Source of the DNA: Sphingobium sp. V4
Lineage (GTDB): Bacteria > Pseudomonadota > Alphaproteobacteria > Sphingomonadales > Sphingomonadaceae
NCBI RefSeq assembly: GCF_029590555.1
Contig: NZ_CP081001.1
Location: forward strand, 1,426,001 to 1,490,000
Direction: 5' to 3'
DNA: 64,000 nucleotides
Shown here: one piece after another, positions 55,184 through 63,929 of the stretch
How the letters are laid out: each line of letters starts with the position of its first letter
Position numbering within the stretch: the first letter of the stretch is position 1
The notes under the pieces: generated by a model
Told to the model about the DNA's origin: nothing
The model's input: only the letters and a program-made list of their open reading frames with translations
The model's database searches: none
Program-made: the position numbers and the translations under genes

Positions 55184-55942
55184 TTGGCCCGCCTGCGTCG
55201 ACTGGTTCGCATCGGGGCGCTCGTCGGCAGCCTGCTGATCTGCCTTCCATTGCACCTGATCTGGCGGCTTGTCCGCCGCAGATCGCCTTGGCCGCGCCGT
55301 TTCCTGGGGCTGGCCGCGCGCTCGGTCGGGGCAGAGGTGCGGATCGAGGGGCGCCCGCATGACGGCGATATATTCCTGCTCGCCAATCATGTCAGCTGGA
55401 TCGACATCTTGGCGCTGGGCGGCGCGACCGGCGCCGCCTTCGTCTCGCATGACGGCGTGGCCGGCTGGCCGGTCATCGGCTGGCTCGCCGCACAGAACAA
55501 TACTTTGTTCGTCACGCGCGAGCGGCGCGGCGCACTGTCCGGCCAGCTCGACGCGCTGCGCGCCGCGATGCTGGGTCATCAACCCGTAGCGCTCTTTCCG
55601 GAAGGCACAACCAGCGACGGCAGCGGCTTGCTGCCGTTCAAGCCATCGCTGCTTGCGGTGCTTCTCCCACCACCGCGCGCGGTGATGATCCAGCCCGTGC
55701 ATATCGACTATGGCGACGCGACCCACGCGATCGCCTGGCATGGCGACGAGCCTGCCGGCGCCAATGCGAAACGCATCCTGGATCGCAAGGGGCGGCTGCC
55801 GGTCACGCTCCGCTTCCTGGAGTCGTTCGATCCCGCAGCCTGCGCCGATCGCAAGGCGATCGCCGCCCTGGCGCATGAAAAGATCGCGCGAAGCATTGCC
55901 ATGCATCAGCGCCCTTCCGCTCCGGCCTTGCCCCCTGTATAG
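55184..55942 (+). CDS. plsC: 1-acyl-sn-glycerol-3-phosphate acyltransferase
   Basis: A 252-residue PlsC-family acyltransferase. The catalytic HX4D is LLANHVSWIDILAL, and the second motif is LFPEGTTSDGSGLLPFKPSL. One N-terminal membrane segment (residues 8-27) anchors it in the inner membrane. It makes phosphatidic acid or acylates a related lipid. The start is TTG 55184, six bases after fur; no ATG is available near. The fur-plsC-miaB order is often conserved. Confidence 0.9.
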   Translation: MARLRRLVRIGALVGSLLICLPLHLIWRLVRRRSPWPRRFLGLAARSVGAEVRIEGRPHDGDIFLLANHVSWIDILALGGATGAAFVSHDGVAGWPVIGWLAAQNNTLFVTRERRGALSGQLDALRAAMLGHQPVALFPEGTTSDGSGLLPFKPSLLAVLLPPPRAVMIQPVHIDYGDATHAIAWHGDEPAGANAKRILDRKGRLPVTLRFLESFDPAACADRKAIAALAHEKIARSIAMHQRPSAPALPPV

Positions 55943-55951
55943 CTGGACAGC

Positions 55952-57301
55952 ATGAATCGTAACGACGCCCCAAAGACTCCAGCGACTTTCCACGTCAAAT
56001 CCTTCGGCTGCCAGATGAACGTCTATGATGGCGAACGCATGGCCGAGATGCTGGGCACGCAGGGCATGACCGTTGCGGCGGACGGCAGCGAAGCCGATCT
56101 CGTCATCCTCAACACCTGCCACATCCGCGAAAAGGCCGTGGACAAGGTCTATTCCGACATTGGCCGCCTGACCCGCGAGGATGGCACGCGCCCGATGATC
56201 GCCGTCGCCGGCTGCGTCGCCCAGGCGGAGGGGAGCGAGATCCAGCGCCGCGCGCGCAGTGTCGATATCGTCGTCGGCCCGCAAGCCTATCACCGCCTGC
56301 CCGACCTGATCGACAAGGCGGGCCGCGGCGAGGACGCCGTCGATACCGACATGCCACTGGCCTCGAAATTCGGCGCCCTGCCCGCCCGTACAAAGCAGGC
56401 CCGCCCCACCGCTTTCCTGACGATCATGGAAGGCTGCGACAAATTCTGTACCTATTGCGTCGTGCCCTATACGCGTGGCGCGGAAATAAGCCGGTCGTGG
56501 AGCGCGATCATCGACGAGGCCAAGGCGCTGGTCGATGGCGGCGTGCGCGAGATCACCCTGCTCGGCCAGAATGTGAACGCATGGACGGGCGAGGACGACA
56601 AGGGCCGCAAGCAGGGCATGGATGGTCTGGCCCGCGAACTGGCGAGAATCCCGGACCTGAAGCGCATCCGCTACACCACCAGCCATCCCAACGACATGAG
56701 CGAAGGCTTGATCGCCGCCCATGGCGACGAACCCAAGCTGATGCCCTTCCTCCATCTGCCGGTGCAGTCGGGCAACAACCGCATTCTCAAGGCGATGAAT
56801 CGCAGCCATAGCGCGGAGAGCTATCTGCGCATCATCGAGCGCGTGCGCGAAATGCGGCCGGACATCGCGCTGTCGGGCGACTTCATCGTCGGCTTCCCCG
56901 GCGAAACCGACGCTGAGTTCGAGGATACGCTGAAGATCGTCGAGCAAGCGCGTTACGCCCAATGCTACAGCTTCAAATATAGCCCCCGTCCCGGCACGCC
57001 CGCCGCCGACATGGATCACCAGATCCCGGCCGCGGTCATGGATGACCGGCTTGCCCGGCTCCAGGCGCTGATCAACCGTCATCAGGTGGAATTCAACAGC
57101 GCCACCGTCGGCCGTACCACGGACATTCTTCTGGAGCGAAAGGGCCGCTATCCCGGCCAGCTCATCGGCAAGTCGCCCTGGCTCCAGTCGGTGGTCGTGA
57201 CCGCGCCGGAACTCAGCATCGGCGACATGGTCGAAGTCGATATCATCAGCGCCGGCCCGAACAGTCTGGCCGGCGAAATCAGCAGGAGGAAGGCCGCTTG
57301 A
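55952..57301 (+). CDS. miaB: tRNA-2-methylthio-N6-dimethylallyladenosine synthase
   Basis: A 449-residue radical-SAM methylthiotransferase. Auxiliary-cluster cysteines are Cys20, Cys56 and Cys88 (FGCQMN, NTCHIREKA, AGCVAQ), and the radical-SAM cluster is Cys162, Cys166, Cys169 (MEGCDKFCTYCVVPYTRG). A TRAM domain closes the protein. It adds the methylthio group to i6A37 of tRNAs. It starts nine bases after plsC. A REP-like repeat pair separates it from phoH. Confidence 0.97.
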   Translation: MNRNDAPKTPATFHVKSFGCQMNVYDGERMAEMLGTQGMTVAADGSEADLVILNTCHIREKAVDKVYSDIGRLTREDGTRPMIAVAGCVAQAEGSEIQRRARSVDIVVGPQAYHRLPDLIDKAGRGEDAVDTDMPLASKFGALPARTKQARPTAFLTIMEGCDKFCTYCVVPYTRGAEISRSWSAIIDEAKALVDGGVREITLLGQNVNAWTGEDDKGRKQGMDGLARELARIPDLKRIRYTTSHPNDMSEGLIAAHGDEPKLMPFLHLPVQSGNNRILKAMNRSHSAESYLRIIERVREMRPDIALSGDFIVGFPGETDAEFEDTLKIVEQARYAQCYSFKYSPRPGTPAADMDHQIPAAVMDDRLARLQALINRHQVEFNSATVGRTTDILLERKGRYPGQLIGKSPWLQSVVVTAPELSIGDMVEVDIISAGPNSLAGEISRRKAA

Positions 57302-57314
57302 ACCTACTCAAAGT

Positions 57315-57402
57315 CGTTCCCGCACACAGGGGAACCCATCTCCGAACCTGTCCTTCAGGCTCAATCGAAGGGAGATGGATCGCCGCTTTCGCGGGGATGA
57401 CG
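57315..57402. repeat. REP-like inverted pair in the miaB-phoH gap
   Basis: Two copies of a short palindromic unit face each other: CGTTCCCGC...CCATCTCC at 57315-57343 on plus, and CGTCATCCCCGCGAAAGCGG...CCATCTCC at 57402-57371 on minus. The core CGTCATCCCCGCGAAAGCGG is a familiar interspersed repeat type of proteobacterial genomes. The pair can fold into one long stem. It accounts for most of the 121-bp intergenic region. Confidence 0.7.
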
Positions 57403-57422
57403 GAAAAAGGGAGGATCTGAGC

Positions 57423-58421
57423 ATGGCCAAGAAACCGCATCACCGCGAAGACATCGCCGAACGCGCCCGGCTCGAAGTCACGTTCGACCGGCCGCATCTA
57501 CTGGGTGCGCTGTTCGGACAATATGACCAGAATCTGGTGGCGATCGAAAATCGCCTGGGCGTCTATATCGCCGCGCGCGGCAACAAGCTCCAGATCGAGG
57601 GCGAGGCCGAAGCCGCCGCCCGCGCGCGGGACGTGATGACCGGGCTCTACAATCGCATCGTCGCGGGGCAGGAAATCGATGCCGGTGCGGTCGAGGCGGT
57701 GATCGCCATGTCGTCCGAACCGACGCTCGACGGCATCATCCGCCAGGATGTTGCCGAACCGCCCAAGGTGATGATCCGCACGCGCAAGAAGACCATCGTT
57801 CCGCGCTCCGCGACACAGGTCACATACATGGAAGCGCTGACCCGGAACGACATCATCTTCGCGCTCGGCCCGGCCGGCACCGGCAAGACCTATCTCGCCG
57901 TCGCGCAGGCGGTGAGCCAGCTCATCACCGGCAGCGTCGATCGCCTGATCCTGTCCCGCCCCGCCGTCGAAGCGGGCGAGCGGCTGGGCTTCCTGCCTGG
58001 CGACATGAAGGAGAAGGTCGACCCCTATCTCCGGCCGATCTACGATGCACTTTATGATACGCTGCCGGCCGAACAGGTCGAGCGACGCATCGCATCGGGC
58101 GAGATCGAGATTGCTCCGCTCGCCTTCATGCGCGGTCGTACCCTGGCCAATGCCTTCATCGTGCTGGACGAAGCCCAGAACACCACCATTGCCCAGATGA
58201 AGATGTTTCTGACCCGCTTCGGCGAGGGCAGCCGAATGGTCATCTGCGGCGATCCCAAGCAGGTCGACCTGCCGCAACCGGGCATATCGGGCCTCGCCGA
58301 CGCGGTTGCGCGGCTCGATGGCGTGGACGGAATCGCGATGGTGCCCTTCGGCATTGGCGACGTCGTCCGCCACCCGGTCGTCGGCCGTATCGTCCAGGCC
58401 TATGAGGGGCCGGATGCCTGA
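57423..58421 (+). CDS. ybeZ: PhoH-like ATPase (YbeZ)
   Basis: A 332-residue PhoH-family ATPase of the YbeZ type. An N-terminal KH-like region (LFGQYDQNLVAIENRLGVYIAARGNKLQIEG) precedes the P-loop FALGPAGTGKTYLAVAQAVSQL and Walker B AFIVLDEAQNTT. It is thought to assist YbeY in ribosome maturation. ATG 57423 has GGGAGG eight bases upstream. The order ybeZ-ybeY-ybeX follows the classic cluster, with an apolipoprotein acyltransferase not in view. Confidence 0.95.
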   Translation: MAKKPHHREDIAERARLEVTFDRPHLLGALFGQYDQNLVAIENRLGVYIAARGNKLQIEGEAEAAARARDVMTGLYNRIVAGQEIDAGAVEAVIAMSSEPTLDGIIRQDVAEPPKVMIRTRKKTIVPRSATQVTYMEALTRNDIIFALGPAGTGKTYLAVAQAVSQLITGSVDRLILSRPAVEAGERLGFLPGDMKEKVDPYLRPIYDALYDTLPAEQVERRIASGEIEIAPLAFMRGRTLANAFIVLDEAQNTTIAQMKMFLTRFGEGSRMVICGDPKQVDLPQPGISGLADAVARLDGVDGIAMVPFGIGDVVRHPVVGRIVQAYEGPDA

Positions 58422-58440
58422 TAAATGGAAAGATGTCTGA

Positions 58441-58953
58441 ATGATTGAAGTCGCCGTCCTCCATGAAGAAGGCTGGCCCGGCATCGACTGGGACCTGCTG
58501 GCCCAGCGTGCCGTCGTCACCGCCATCGCGCACAGCCCCTATGCCGCTTTCGCGACGGACGAAGCGCTGTACGAGGTGGCGGTCAAGCTGACCACCGACG
58601 AGGAGGTGCACGCCCTCAATCGCGCCTATCGGGACAAGGACAAGCCGACCAACGTCCTGTCCTTCCCGATGGTGCAGGACGACCTGCTGGAAGTCACCGG
58701 CAACACCGATGATGGCGAAGTGCTGCTGGGCGATATCGTGCTGGCCGAAGGCGTTTGCGCCGCAGAGGCCGCGGAGAAGGGCATATCGGTTGCCGATCAT
58801 GCCACGCATCTGATTGTTCATGGGACTTTTCATTTGCTTGGATATGATCATATGGACGACAATGAAGCCGAAGCGATGGAAGCGCTGGAGATTGCCGCGC
58901 TCCTCAGCATGGGCCTTTCCGATCCCTACGGGGACCGCGTAACAGGGGACTGA
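58441..58953 (+). CDS. ybeY: endoribonuclease YbeY
   Basis: A 170-residue UPF0054 protein. The zinc site is His127, His131 and His137 in LIVHGTFHLLGYDHMD, and NRAYRDKDKPTNVLSFP is the other signature. It acts in 16S rRNA 3'-end maturation and late ribosome quality control. It lies 19 bp after ybeZ and nine bases before the corC-like gene. Confidence 0.96.
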   Translation: MIEVAVLHEEGWPGIDWDLLAQRAVVTAIAHSPYAAFATDEALYEVAVKLTTDEEVHALNRAYRDKDKPTNVLSFPMVQDDLLEVTGNTDDGEVLLGDIVLAEGVCAAEAAEKGISVADHATHLIVHGTFHLLGYDHMDDNEAEAMEALEIAALLSMGLSDPYGDRVTGD

Positions 58954-58961
58954 GTAGAAAT

Positions 58962-59897
58962 ATGGCTGAAGGCAGCCCGAAGGACAGCGCCTCTTCGAAA
59001 GAAGCGGACAGTAGCAACGAGGGCGGCTTATGGAGCGGCATCAAGTCGCTCCTGTTCGGCGAGGGTGAGGAAACCAGCCTCCGGAAGGAACTGGAGGAAG
59101 CGCTCGACGAATATGACGAGGACGAGCAGGACGAGAACCCGCCGGCCAAGGGCGACCTGTCGGCGATCGAGCGCCAGATGGTCCGCAACCTGCTCCATTT
59201 TTCCGAACATACGGTAGACGACGTGGCGGTACCCCGCTCCGACATCATCGCGATCGAGGAGAAGGCGAGCTTCGGCGATCTTGCCGCCCTGTTCGCCGAA
59301 GCGGGTCATAGTCGCATCCCGGTCTATCGTGAAAATCTCGACACCATCGTCGGGATGATCCACATCCGCGATGCCTTCGCGATCCTTGCCGGAAAGGCGC
59401 CGGTGCCCGATACGCTGGAACCGCTGATCCGCCAGCCGCTCTACGTGCCAGAAAGCATGGGTGCGCTCGACCTGCTCGCCGAAATGCGCGCCAAGCGCAC
59501 CCATCTCGCCATCGTGCTGGACGAATATTCGGGGACCGAAGGGCTGCTAACCTTCGAGGATCTGGTCGAGGAAATCGTCGGCGAGGTCGAGGATGAGCAT
59601 GACGACGCGCCCGAAGCGATGCTCGTGCCGCTGGAAGGCGGCCTCTGGGAAGCGGACGCCCGTGCGGAACTGGATGATGTCGCGGAGGAGATTGACGAGC
59701 GGCTGGGCGATGTCGAGGAAGATGTCGACACGCTGGGTGGCCTCGCCTTCGTCCTCGCCGGCCGCGTACCGGAACCAGGCGAGATCGTCGAACATGGGAC
59801 GAGCGGCTGGAAACTGGAGATCGTCGCCAGCGACGGCCGCCGCGTCACGCGCTTGCGCCTGCACCCGCCGGTCGAACGGGAAGTGGTGGACGAATGA
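58962..59897 (+). CDS. ybeX: CorC/YbeX CBS-domain protein
   Basis: A 311-residue CorC/HlyC-type protein lacking the DUF21 membrane domain. An acidic N-terminal linker (EEALDEYDEDEQDENPP) is followed by two CBS motifs (VPRSDIIAIEEKASFGDLAALFAEAGHSRIPVYRENLDTIVGMIHIRD and ESMGALDLLAEMRAKRTHLAIVLDEYSGTEGLLTFEDLVEEIVGEV) and a transporter-associated domain. Family members are linked to Mg2+/Co2+ efflux or to ribosome metabolism with YbeY; which applies here is open. It is last in the ybeZ-ybeY-ybeX run. Confidence 0.93.
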   Translation: MAEGSPKDSASSKEADSSNEGGLWSGIKSLLFGEGEETSLRKELEEALDEYDEDEQDENPPAKGDLSAIERQMVRNLLHFSEHTVDDVAVPRSDIIAIEEKASFGDLAALFAEAGHSRIPVYRENLDTIVGMIHIRDAFAILAGKAPVPDTLEPLIRQPLYVPESMGALDLLAEMRAKRTHLAIVLDEYSGTEGLLTFEDLVEEIVGEVEDEHDDAPEAMLVPLEGGLWEADARAELDDVAEEIDERLGDVEEDVDTLGGLAFVLAGRVPEPGEIVEHGTSGWKLEIVASDGRRVTRLRLHPPVEREVVDE

Positions 59898-59957
59898 AGC
59901 CGCACGCCGGCAATTTCCCGTAACTGACGCGAAATATTAAGCCTCTGCGCGCATAGC

Positions 59958-61487
59958 ATGGCCTCGGAAAAAGCTGGGCGTGAACCGTCCTGTTGGGCAT
60001 GGCTGGCAATGCGGAACGAACGACAATCGATGCGACGATATGGCAGCGCGGACATGCTGTTCGCTGCGCCCTGGAGCGGTGTCGAAAAGCTGCTGCTGGC
60101 TATCGTCTGCGTGGCAACTCTATTCTTCGCGATCGCGACGCCGCCCTTTCAGGCGCCCGACGAGAATCAGCATTATATGAAGGCGCTCTCGCTGGCGCAG
60201 GGCAATATCCTGACCGAACAGCGGGGCGAGGCGATCGGCGCCGACCTGCCGCGAGCGGCGCTCGACATCCACGCCGTCGATTTTCCGACCGACGTGCCGC
60301 CAACGCCCCGTCGGTTCGAGCGCGACCAGTTGACCCGCAGCGCCGCTGCCGATCCCGCGCGCGCGGGCACGGCCTTCGCCGACTTCCCCAATGTCGCCAG
60401 CTATGCCCCCAGCCTCTACGCACCGGGCGCGGCGGGCCTGACGATCGGCCGGACGCTGGCGCTGCCGTGGATCGACGCCTTCCATGTCGGGCGGCTGGTC
60501 AATGCGGTGACGGGCCTGATGTTGCTGATCGCTTCGCTCGCGCTGTTGCCCTTTGGCCGCAATGCCATGCTGGCGACCGCGCTGCTTCCGACCTTCGCCT
60601 ATCAAACCGGCTCGCTGTCACCCGATTCCGTCATCAACGGCCTTGGCTTCCTCGGCCTCGCGCTGGCGCTACGCACCGGCTTCATGGGCGCCCCGCCGAC
60701 GCGATCGGCGGCGCTGGTCGTAACCGCGCCGGTGCTTGCGCTGTGCAAGGGCGTCTATCTGCCGCTGATAGCGGCAGGCCTGCGCTGGACGGGCGATCGC
60801 CGTCCATGGCTGATGCTGGGCGCAATGGCGCTGGGCGCGGTCGCCTTCATCGGCTGGATGCACTATTCCGGCGGCAGCCAGGCGCTCTATCATATCCAGT
60901 CCCGCAAGACCGGCGAAACGATGATGACCGCGCCGCTGCGCGATCAACTCGCCATCATGGTGGCCGATCCTGCGGCCTATGCGCGCATCCTGACAAGCAG
61001 CGTGATCGAGCGCGCGCCCGTCTATGCGCTCCAGATCGTCGGCCGCTTCGGCTGGAACGCCATCCTGCTGCCCTTGCTCGCCTATCCGCTGGCTGCGCTG
61101 ATGCTGGGCGCTGGCGTGGCGAGCGGGTCGGGCGCGCGCTTCGGCATCGGCCAGCGGCTCTGGTGGCTGGCGGTCGCGGCGGGCGGGGCGCTGCTCGTCG
61201 AAACCGCCATGTATCTGACCGGAACGCCGCTCGGCGCCGACTATATCCAGGGAACACAAGGGCGCTACTTTCTGCCCCTCCTGCCGCTGCTATTGCTGGC
61301 CCTGTCGCCCGATCAGCCGGTGCGGGGCGCGCCGCGTCTTCTCCTGCTGACGGCCATAACGCTAACCTTGGTCGCTGCCGCCACGGCCTTCGACAGCTTC
61401 TGGGTCCATGGCTTCATCACCCGCGACGGGATGCCGCCGCATGAGAGCATTGGTCGCGCGCTGCTCCTCCCCTCTCCCCGCTGGTAG
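59958..61487 (+). CDS. DUF2142 polytopic membrane protein
   Basis: A 509-residue integral membrane protein of the DUF2142 family, glycosyltransferase-39/GT-C-like. About ten hydrophobic segments lie between residues 42 and 490. The family signature ATPPFQAPDENQHYMKALSLAQGN follows the first segment, with the acidic Asp/Glu of QAPDENQHY in the position of GT-C catalytic residues. A role in transferring sugars from polyprenyl carriers is plausible but unproven. The start is uncertain: ATG 60009 or 60030 would remove 17 or 24 polar residues. Its last 42 codons overlap the convergent PAP2 gene by 126 bp. Confidence 0.8.
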   Translation: MASEKAGREPSCWAWLAMRNERQSMRRYGSADMLFAAPWSGVEKLLLAIVCVATLFFAIATPPFQAPDENQHYMKALSLAQGNILTEQRGEAIGADLPRAALDIHAVDFPTDVPPTPRRFERDQLTRSAAADPARAGTAFADFPNVASYAPSLYAPGAAGLTIGRTLALPWIDAFHVGRLVNAVTGLMLLIASLALLPFGRNAMLATALLPTFAYQTGSLSPDSVINGLGFLGLALALRTGFMGAPPTRSAALVVTAPVLALCKGVYLPLIAAGLRWTGDRRPWLMLGAMALGAVAFIGWMHYSGGSQALYHIQSRKTGETMMTAPLRDQLAIMVADPAAYARILTSSVIERAPVYALQIVGRFGWNAILLPLLAYPLAALMLGAGVASGSGARFGIGQRLWWLAVAAGGALLVETAMYLTGTPLGADYIQGTQGRYFLPLLPLLLLALSPDQPVRGAPRLLLLTAITLTLVAAATAFDSFWVHGFITRDGMPPHESIGRALLLPSPRW

Positions 61488-62102
61488 CCAGACCGAACAG
61501 AAGGCAAGCCAGCCCAGCCCCTCGATCCAGCCGGCGGTTACATCGCTGGGCCAATGGACGCCCAGCCACACCCGGCTGACCCCGATCAGCGCGATGATCG
61601 CGGCGGCCGCGCCATAGACCCGGCGCCGCCCGGCCAGCATTGCCAGCGCGCCGAAGACCATCATGTTGCCCGCCGCGTGGCCGCTGGGAAAGCTGTAGGT
61701 GTGCACGATGTCCAGGTGCGGCAGCAAGTCCGGCCGGGGCGCGGCAAAGACCTGCTTCAGCAAAAGGTTGAGGACGGTCCCGCCCGCGATCGTCGTGGCC
61801 AGCCACAGCGCCGCCGTGCGCCGCCCGGTCCACAGAAGGGGCGTCAGCACCAGCGCCAGCAGGAGCAGTCGCCCCACGGTCCCTCCGATCGCCGACGCCA
61901 TCCGCATCAGGACGGTGACATGCTGCCCGGCACCGCTCTCCCGCGCCTGGCCGGCGGCCATCATCAGCCCAGCGTTCAGTCCGTCGAGCCACCCCGCACG
62001 CTGCAACAGCGCGATCCCGAGCACGCAAAAAAGCGCGAGAGCCAAAGCCCCCGCGCCTTTCACCAGCGTTATGCGTCGATCAGATATGAAGCGCACGGCC
62101 AT
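61362..62102 (-). CDS. PAP2-family phosphatase
   Basis: A 246-residue membrane phosphatase. The three PAP2 motifs are complete: KQVFAAPRP (116-124), SFPSGHA with PSGH at 139-142, and SRVWLGVHWPSD (Arg177, His183, Asp187). Six membrane spans are likely, and the last 37 residues are a polar tail. It may act on undecaprenyl pyrophosphate or phosphatidic acid. The start overlaps the end of lpdA by 23 bp, so it is probably co-transcribed; the tail is encoded opposite the end of the DUF2142 gene. Confidence 0.9.
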   Translation of the reverse strand: MAVRFISDRRITLVKGAGALALALFCVLGIALLQRAGWLDGLNAGLMMAAGQARESGAGQHVTVLMRMASAIGGTVGRLLLLALVLTPLLWTGRRTAALWLATTIAGGTVLNLLLKQVFAAPRPDLLPHLDIVHTYSFPSGHAAGNMMVFGALAMLAGRRRVYGAAAAIIALIGVSRVWLGVHWPSDVTAGWIEGLGWLAFCSVWLPAGRGEEQRATNALMRRHPVAGDEAMDPEAVEGRGGSDQG

Positions 62103-63495
62103 AGGCCGCGAGCACGCTTTCGTGCATCGATTCGGAAATCGTCGGATGCGGGAAGACCGTGTGCATCAGTTCCGCCTCGGTCGTCTCCAGCGTCTTGCCG
62201 ATGGTATAACCCTGGATCATCTCGGTCACTTCCGCACCGATCATGTGGGCGCCCAGCAATTCGCCGGTCTTGGCGTCGAACACGGTCTTGGTGAAGCCTT
62301 CGGCCTCGCCCAGCGCGATCGCCTTGCCATTGCCGATGAAGGGGAACATGCCGACCTTCACTTCATAGCCGGCCTCCTTGGCCTTAGCCTCGGTCAAGCC
62401 GACCGACGCGATCTGCGGATGGCAATAGGTGCAGCCCGGAATATTGCGCACGTCCATGGCATGGGGATGGACATCCTTGTTGCCCAGCGCCTGCGCGATG
62501 GCTTCGGCGACGATCACGCCCTCATGGCTCGCCTTGTGCGCCAACCATGGCGGCGCGGTCACGTCGCCGATCGCCCAGAAGCCGTCGACATTGGTCCGGC
62601 CATAGGCGTCGGTCTTGATGTGGAAGCGCTGGTCCGGCTCGATGCCGACATCTTCCAGCCCCAGATTTTCGACATTGGGGACGATGCCGATGGCGACGAT
62701 GACATGGCTGTATTCGGCCGTGACATCCTTGCCGTCCTTGCCCTTGATCGTCGCGGTCACGCCCTTGTCGCCGGTCGCGATCTTCTCGATCTTGGCGCCG
62801 GTCATGATGGTCATGCCCTGCTTCTTCACCGCCTTTTCAAGGAAGGCGGAGACATCCGCGTCCTCGACGGGAACGATGCGATCCATCATTTCCACGACGG
62901 TCACGTCCGCGCCCATGTCGTTGTAGAAGCTGGCGAACTCGATTCCGATCGCGCCCGATCCGATGACCAGCAGCTTCGTCGGCATTTCCGGCGGCGTCAT
63001 GGCGTGGCGATAGGTCCATACACGCTTGCCGTCGGCCTTGAGCTGCGGCAGATCGCGGGCGCGGGCGCCGGTCGCGATGATGATGTGCTTCGCCGTCAGT
63101 TCTTCGGTCTTGCCATCCTTGGTGACGCTCAGCTTGCCCTTTCCGGTCAGCTTGCCGTCGCCCATGTGGACGCTGATCTTGTTTTTCTTCATCAGGTGCG
63201 TGACGCCCTGATTGAGCTGCTTGGCGACGCCGCGCGAGCGCTTCACCACCGCCTCTATATCGGCGCTGATCTTCTCGGCCGCCAGGCCATAATCCTTGGC
63301 GTGCTGCATATAATGGAAGATTTCCGCGGAGCGCAGCAGCGCCTTGGTGGGGATGCAGCCCCAGTTGAGGCAGATGCCGCCCAGATTTTCGCGCTCGACG
63401 ATCGCGGTCTTCAGCCCCAACTGGGCGGCGCGGATCGCGGCGACATAGCCGCCGGGGCCGGAGCCCAGAACGATGACATCGTAATTCTCAGCCAT
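62080..63495 (-). CDS. lpdA: dihydrolipoyl dehydrogenase (E3)
   Basis: A 471-residue flavoprotein disulphide reductase. FAD-binding GSGPGGYVAA opens it, the redox disulphide is Cys42-Cys47 (GGICLNWGCIPTKALL), the NAD-binding motif is VIGSGAIGIEFASF, and the active-site His-Glu pair lies in HTVFPHPTISESMHE. It reoxidises lipoamide in 2-oxoacid dehydrogenase complexes. The upstream thioesterase and the E2 fragment at the window edge imply the pyruvate dehydrogenase cluster. Confidence 0.97.
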   Translation of the reverse strand: MAENYDVIVLGSGPGGYVAAIRAAQLGLKTAIVERENLGGICLNWGCIPTKALLRSAEIFHYMQHAKDYGLAAEKISADIEAVVKRSRGVAKQLNQGVTHLMKKNKISVHMGDGKLTGKGKLSVTKDGKTEELTAKHIIIATGARARDLPQLKADGKRVWTYRHAMTPPEMPTKLLVIGSGAIGIEFASFYNDMGADVTVVEMMDRIVPVEDADVSAFLEKAVKKQGMTIMTGAKIEKIATGDKGVTATIKGKDGKDVTAEYSHVIVAIGIVPNVENLGLEDVGIEPDQRFHIKTDAYGRTNVDGFWAIGDVTAPPWLAHKASHEGVIVAEAIAQALGNKDVHPHAMDVRNIPGCTYCHPQIASVGLTEAKAKEAGYEVKVGMFPFIGNGKAIALGEAEGFTKTVFDAKTGELLGAHMIGAEVTEMIQGYTIGKTLETTEAELMHTVFPHPTISESMHESVLAAYGRALHI

Positions 63496-63512
63496 GGTCA
63501 GTCTCTCTTGTC

Positions 63513-63929
63513 TTATTCCGCCGGCCCGGAATGGGTCGGGAGGGGCGGCACGGAACGGGGCTGGCGATCCTCTCCGATCGCCACGAAGGTGAAGGTCGCG
63601 CGGGTGACACGATAGCTGCGGTCGTCATGGCGCGCACGGCGCCATGCTTCTACGTCGATCTTCATCGACGTGCGCCCGACGGAATTGAGGGTTGCGAACA
63701 CCGATACCTCATCGCCGACGATGACCGGGCGCAGGAAGGACATGCCCTCCACCGCAATGGTGACGGCGCGGCCATGGCTGTAGCGGGCCGCGACGGAGCC
63801 GGCCGCCGAGTCCATCAGGCTCATCAGCCAGCCGCCGAAAATATCCCCATGGGGATTGGTATCGGCGGGCATGGCGATGACGCGCACCGCCGGGCTTTCG
63901 GCCGGCGGCTGCTCGTCGGGCGCAGCCAT
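63513..63929 (-). CDS. hotdog-fold acyl-CoA thioesterase (YciA type)
   Basis: A 138-residue acyl-CoA thioesterase. PADTNPHGDIFGGWLMSLMDSAAGSVAARYSHGRAVTIAVEGMSFLRPVIVGDEV is the YciA/BACH signature, with the catalytic Asp in the GGWLMSLMD stretch. It hydrolyses acyl-CoA to free acid and CoA in the cytoplasm. It lies between the E2 and E3 genes; its ATG shares one base with the E2 stop codon (TGATG), and lpdA begins 17 bp later. This placement suggests control of acetyl-CoA or other acyl-CoA near the complex, which is inference. Confidence 0.92.
   Translation of the reverse strand: MAAPDEQPPAESPAVRVIAMPADTNPHGDIFGGWLMSLMDSAAGSVAARYSHGRAVTIAVEGMSFLRPVIVGDEVSVFATLNSVGRTSMKIDVEAWRRARHDDRSYRVTRATFTFVAIGEDRQPRSVPPLPTHSGPAE

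Noticed and set aside
54710..57082. A 790-codon minus-strand frame opposite fur, plsC and miaB
   Set aside because: It crosses three well-supported genes on the other strand and shows no protein family.
61699..63615. A 638-codon plus-strand frame opposite lpdA and the thioesterase
   Set aside because: Shadow of lpdA; no conserved motif.
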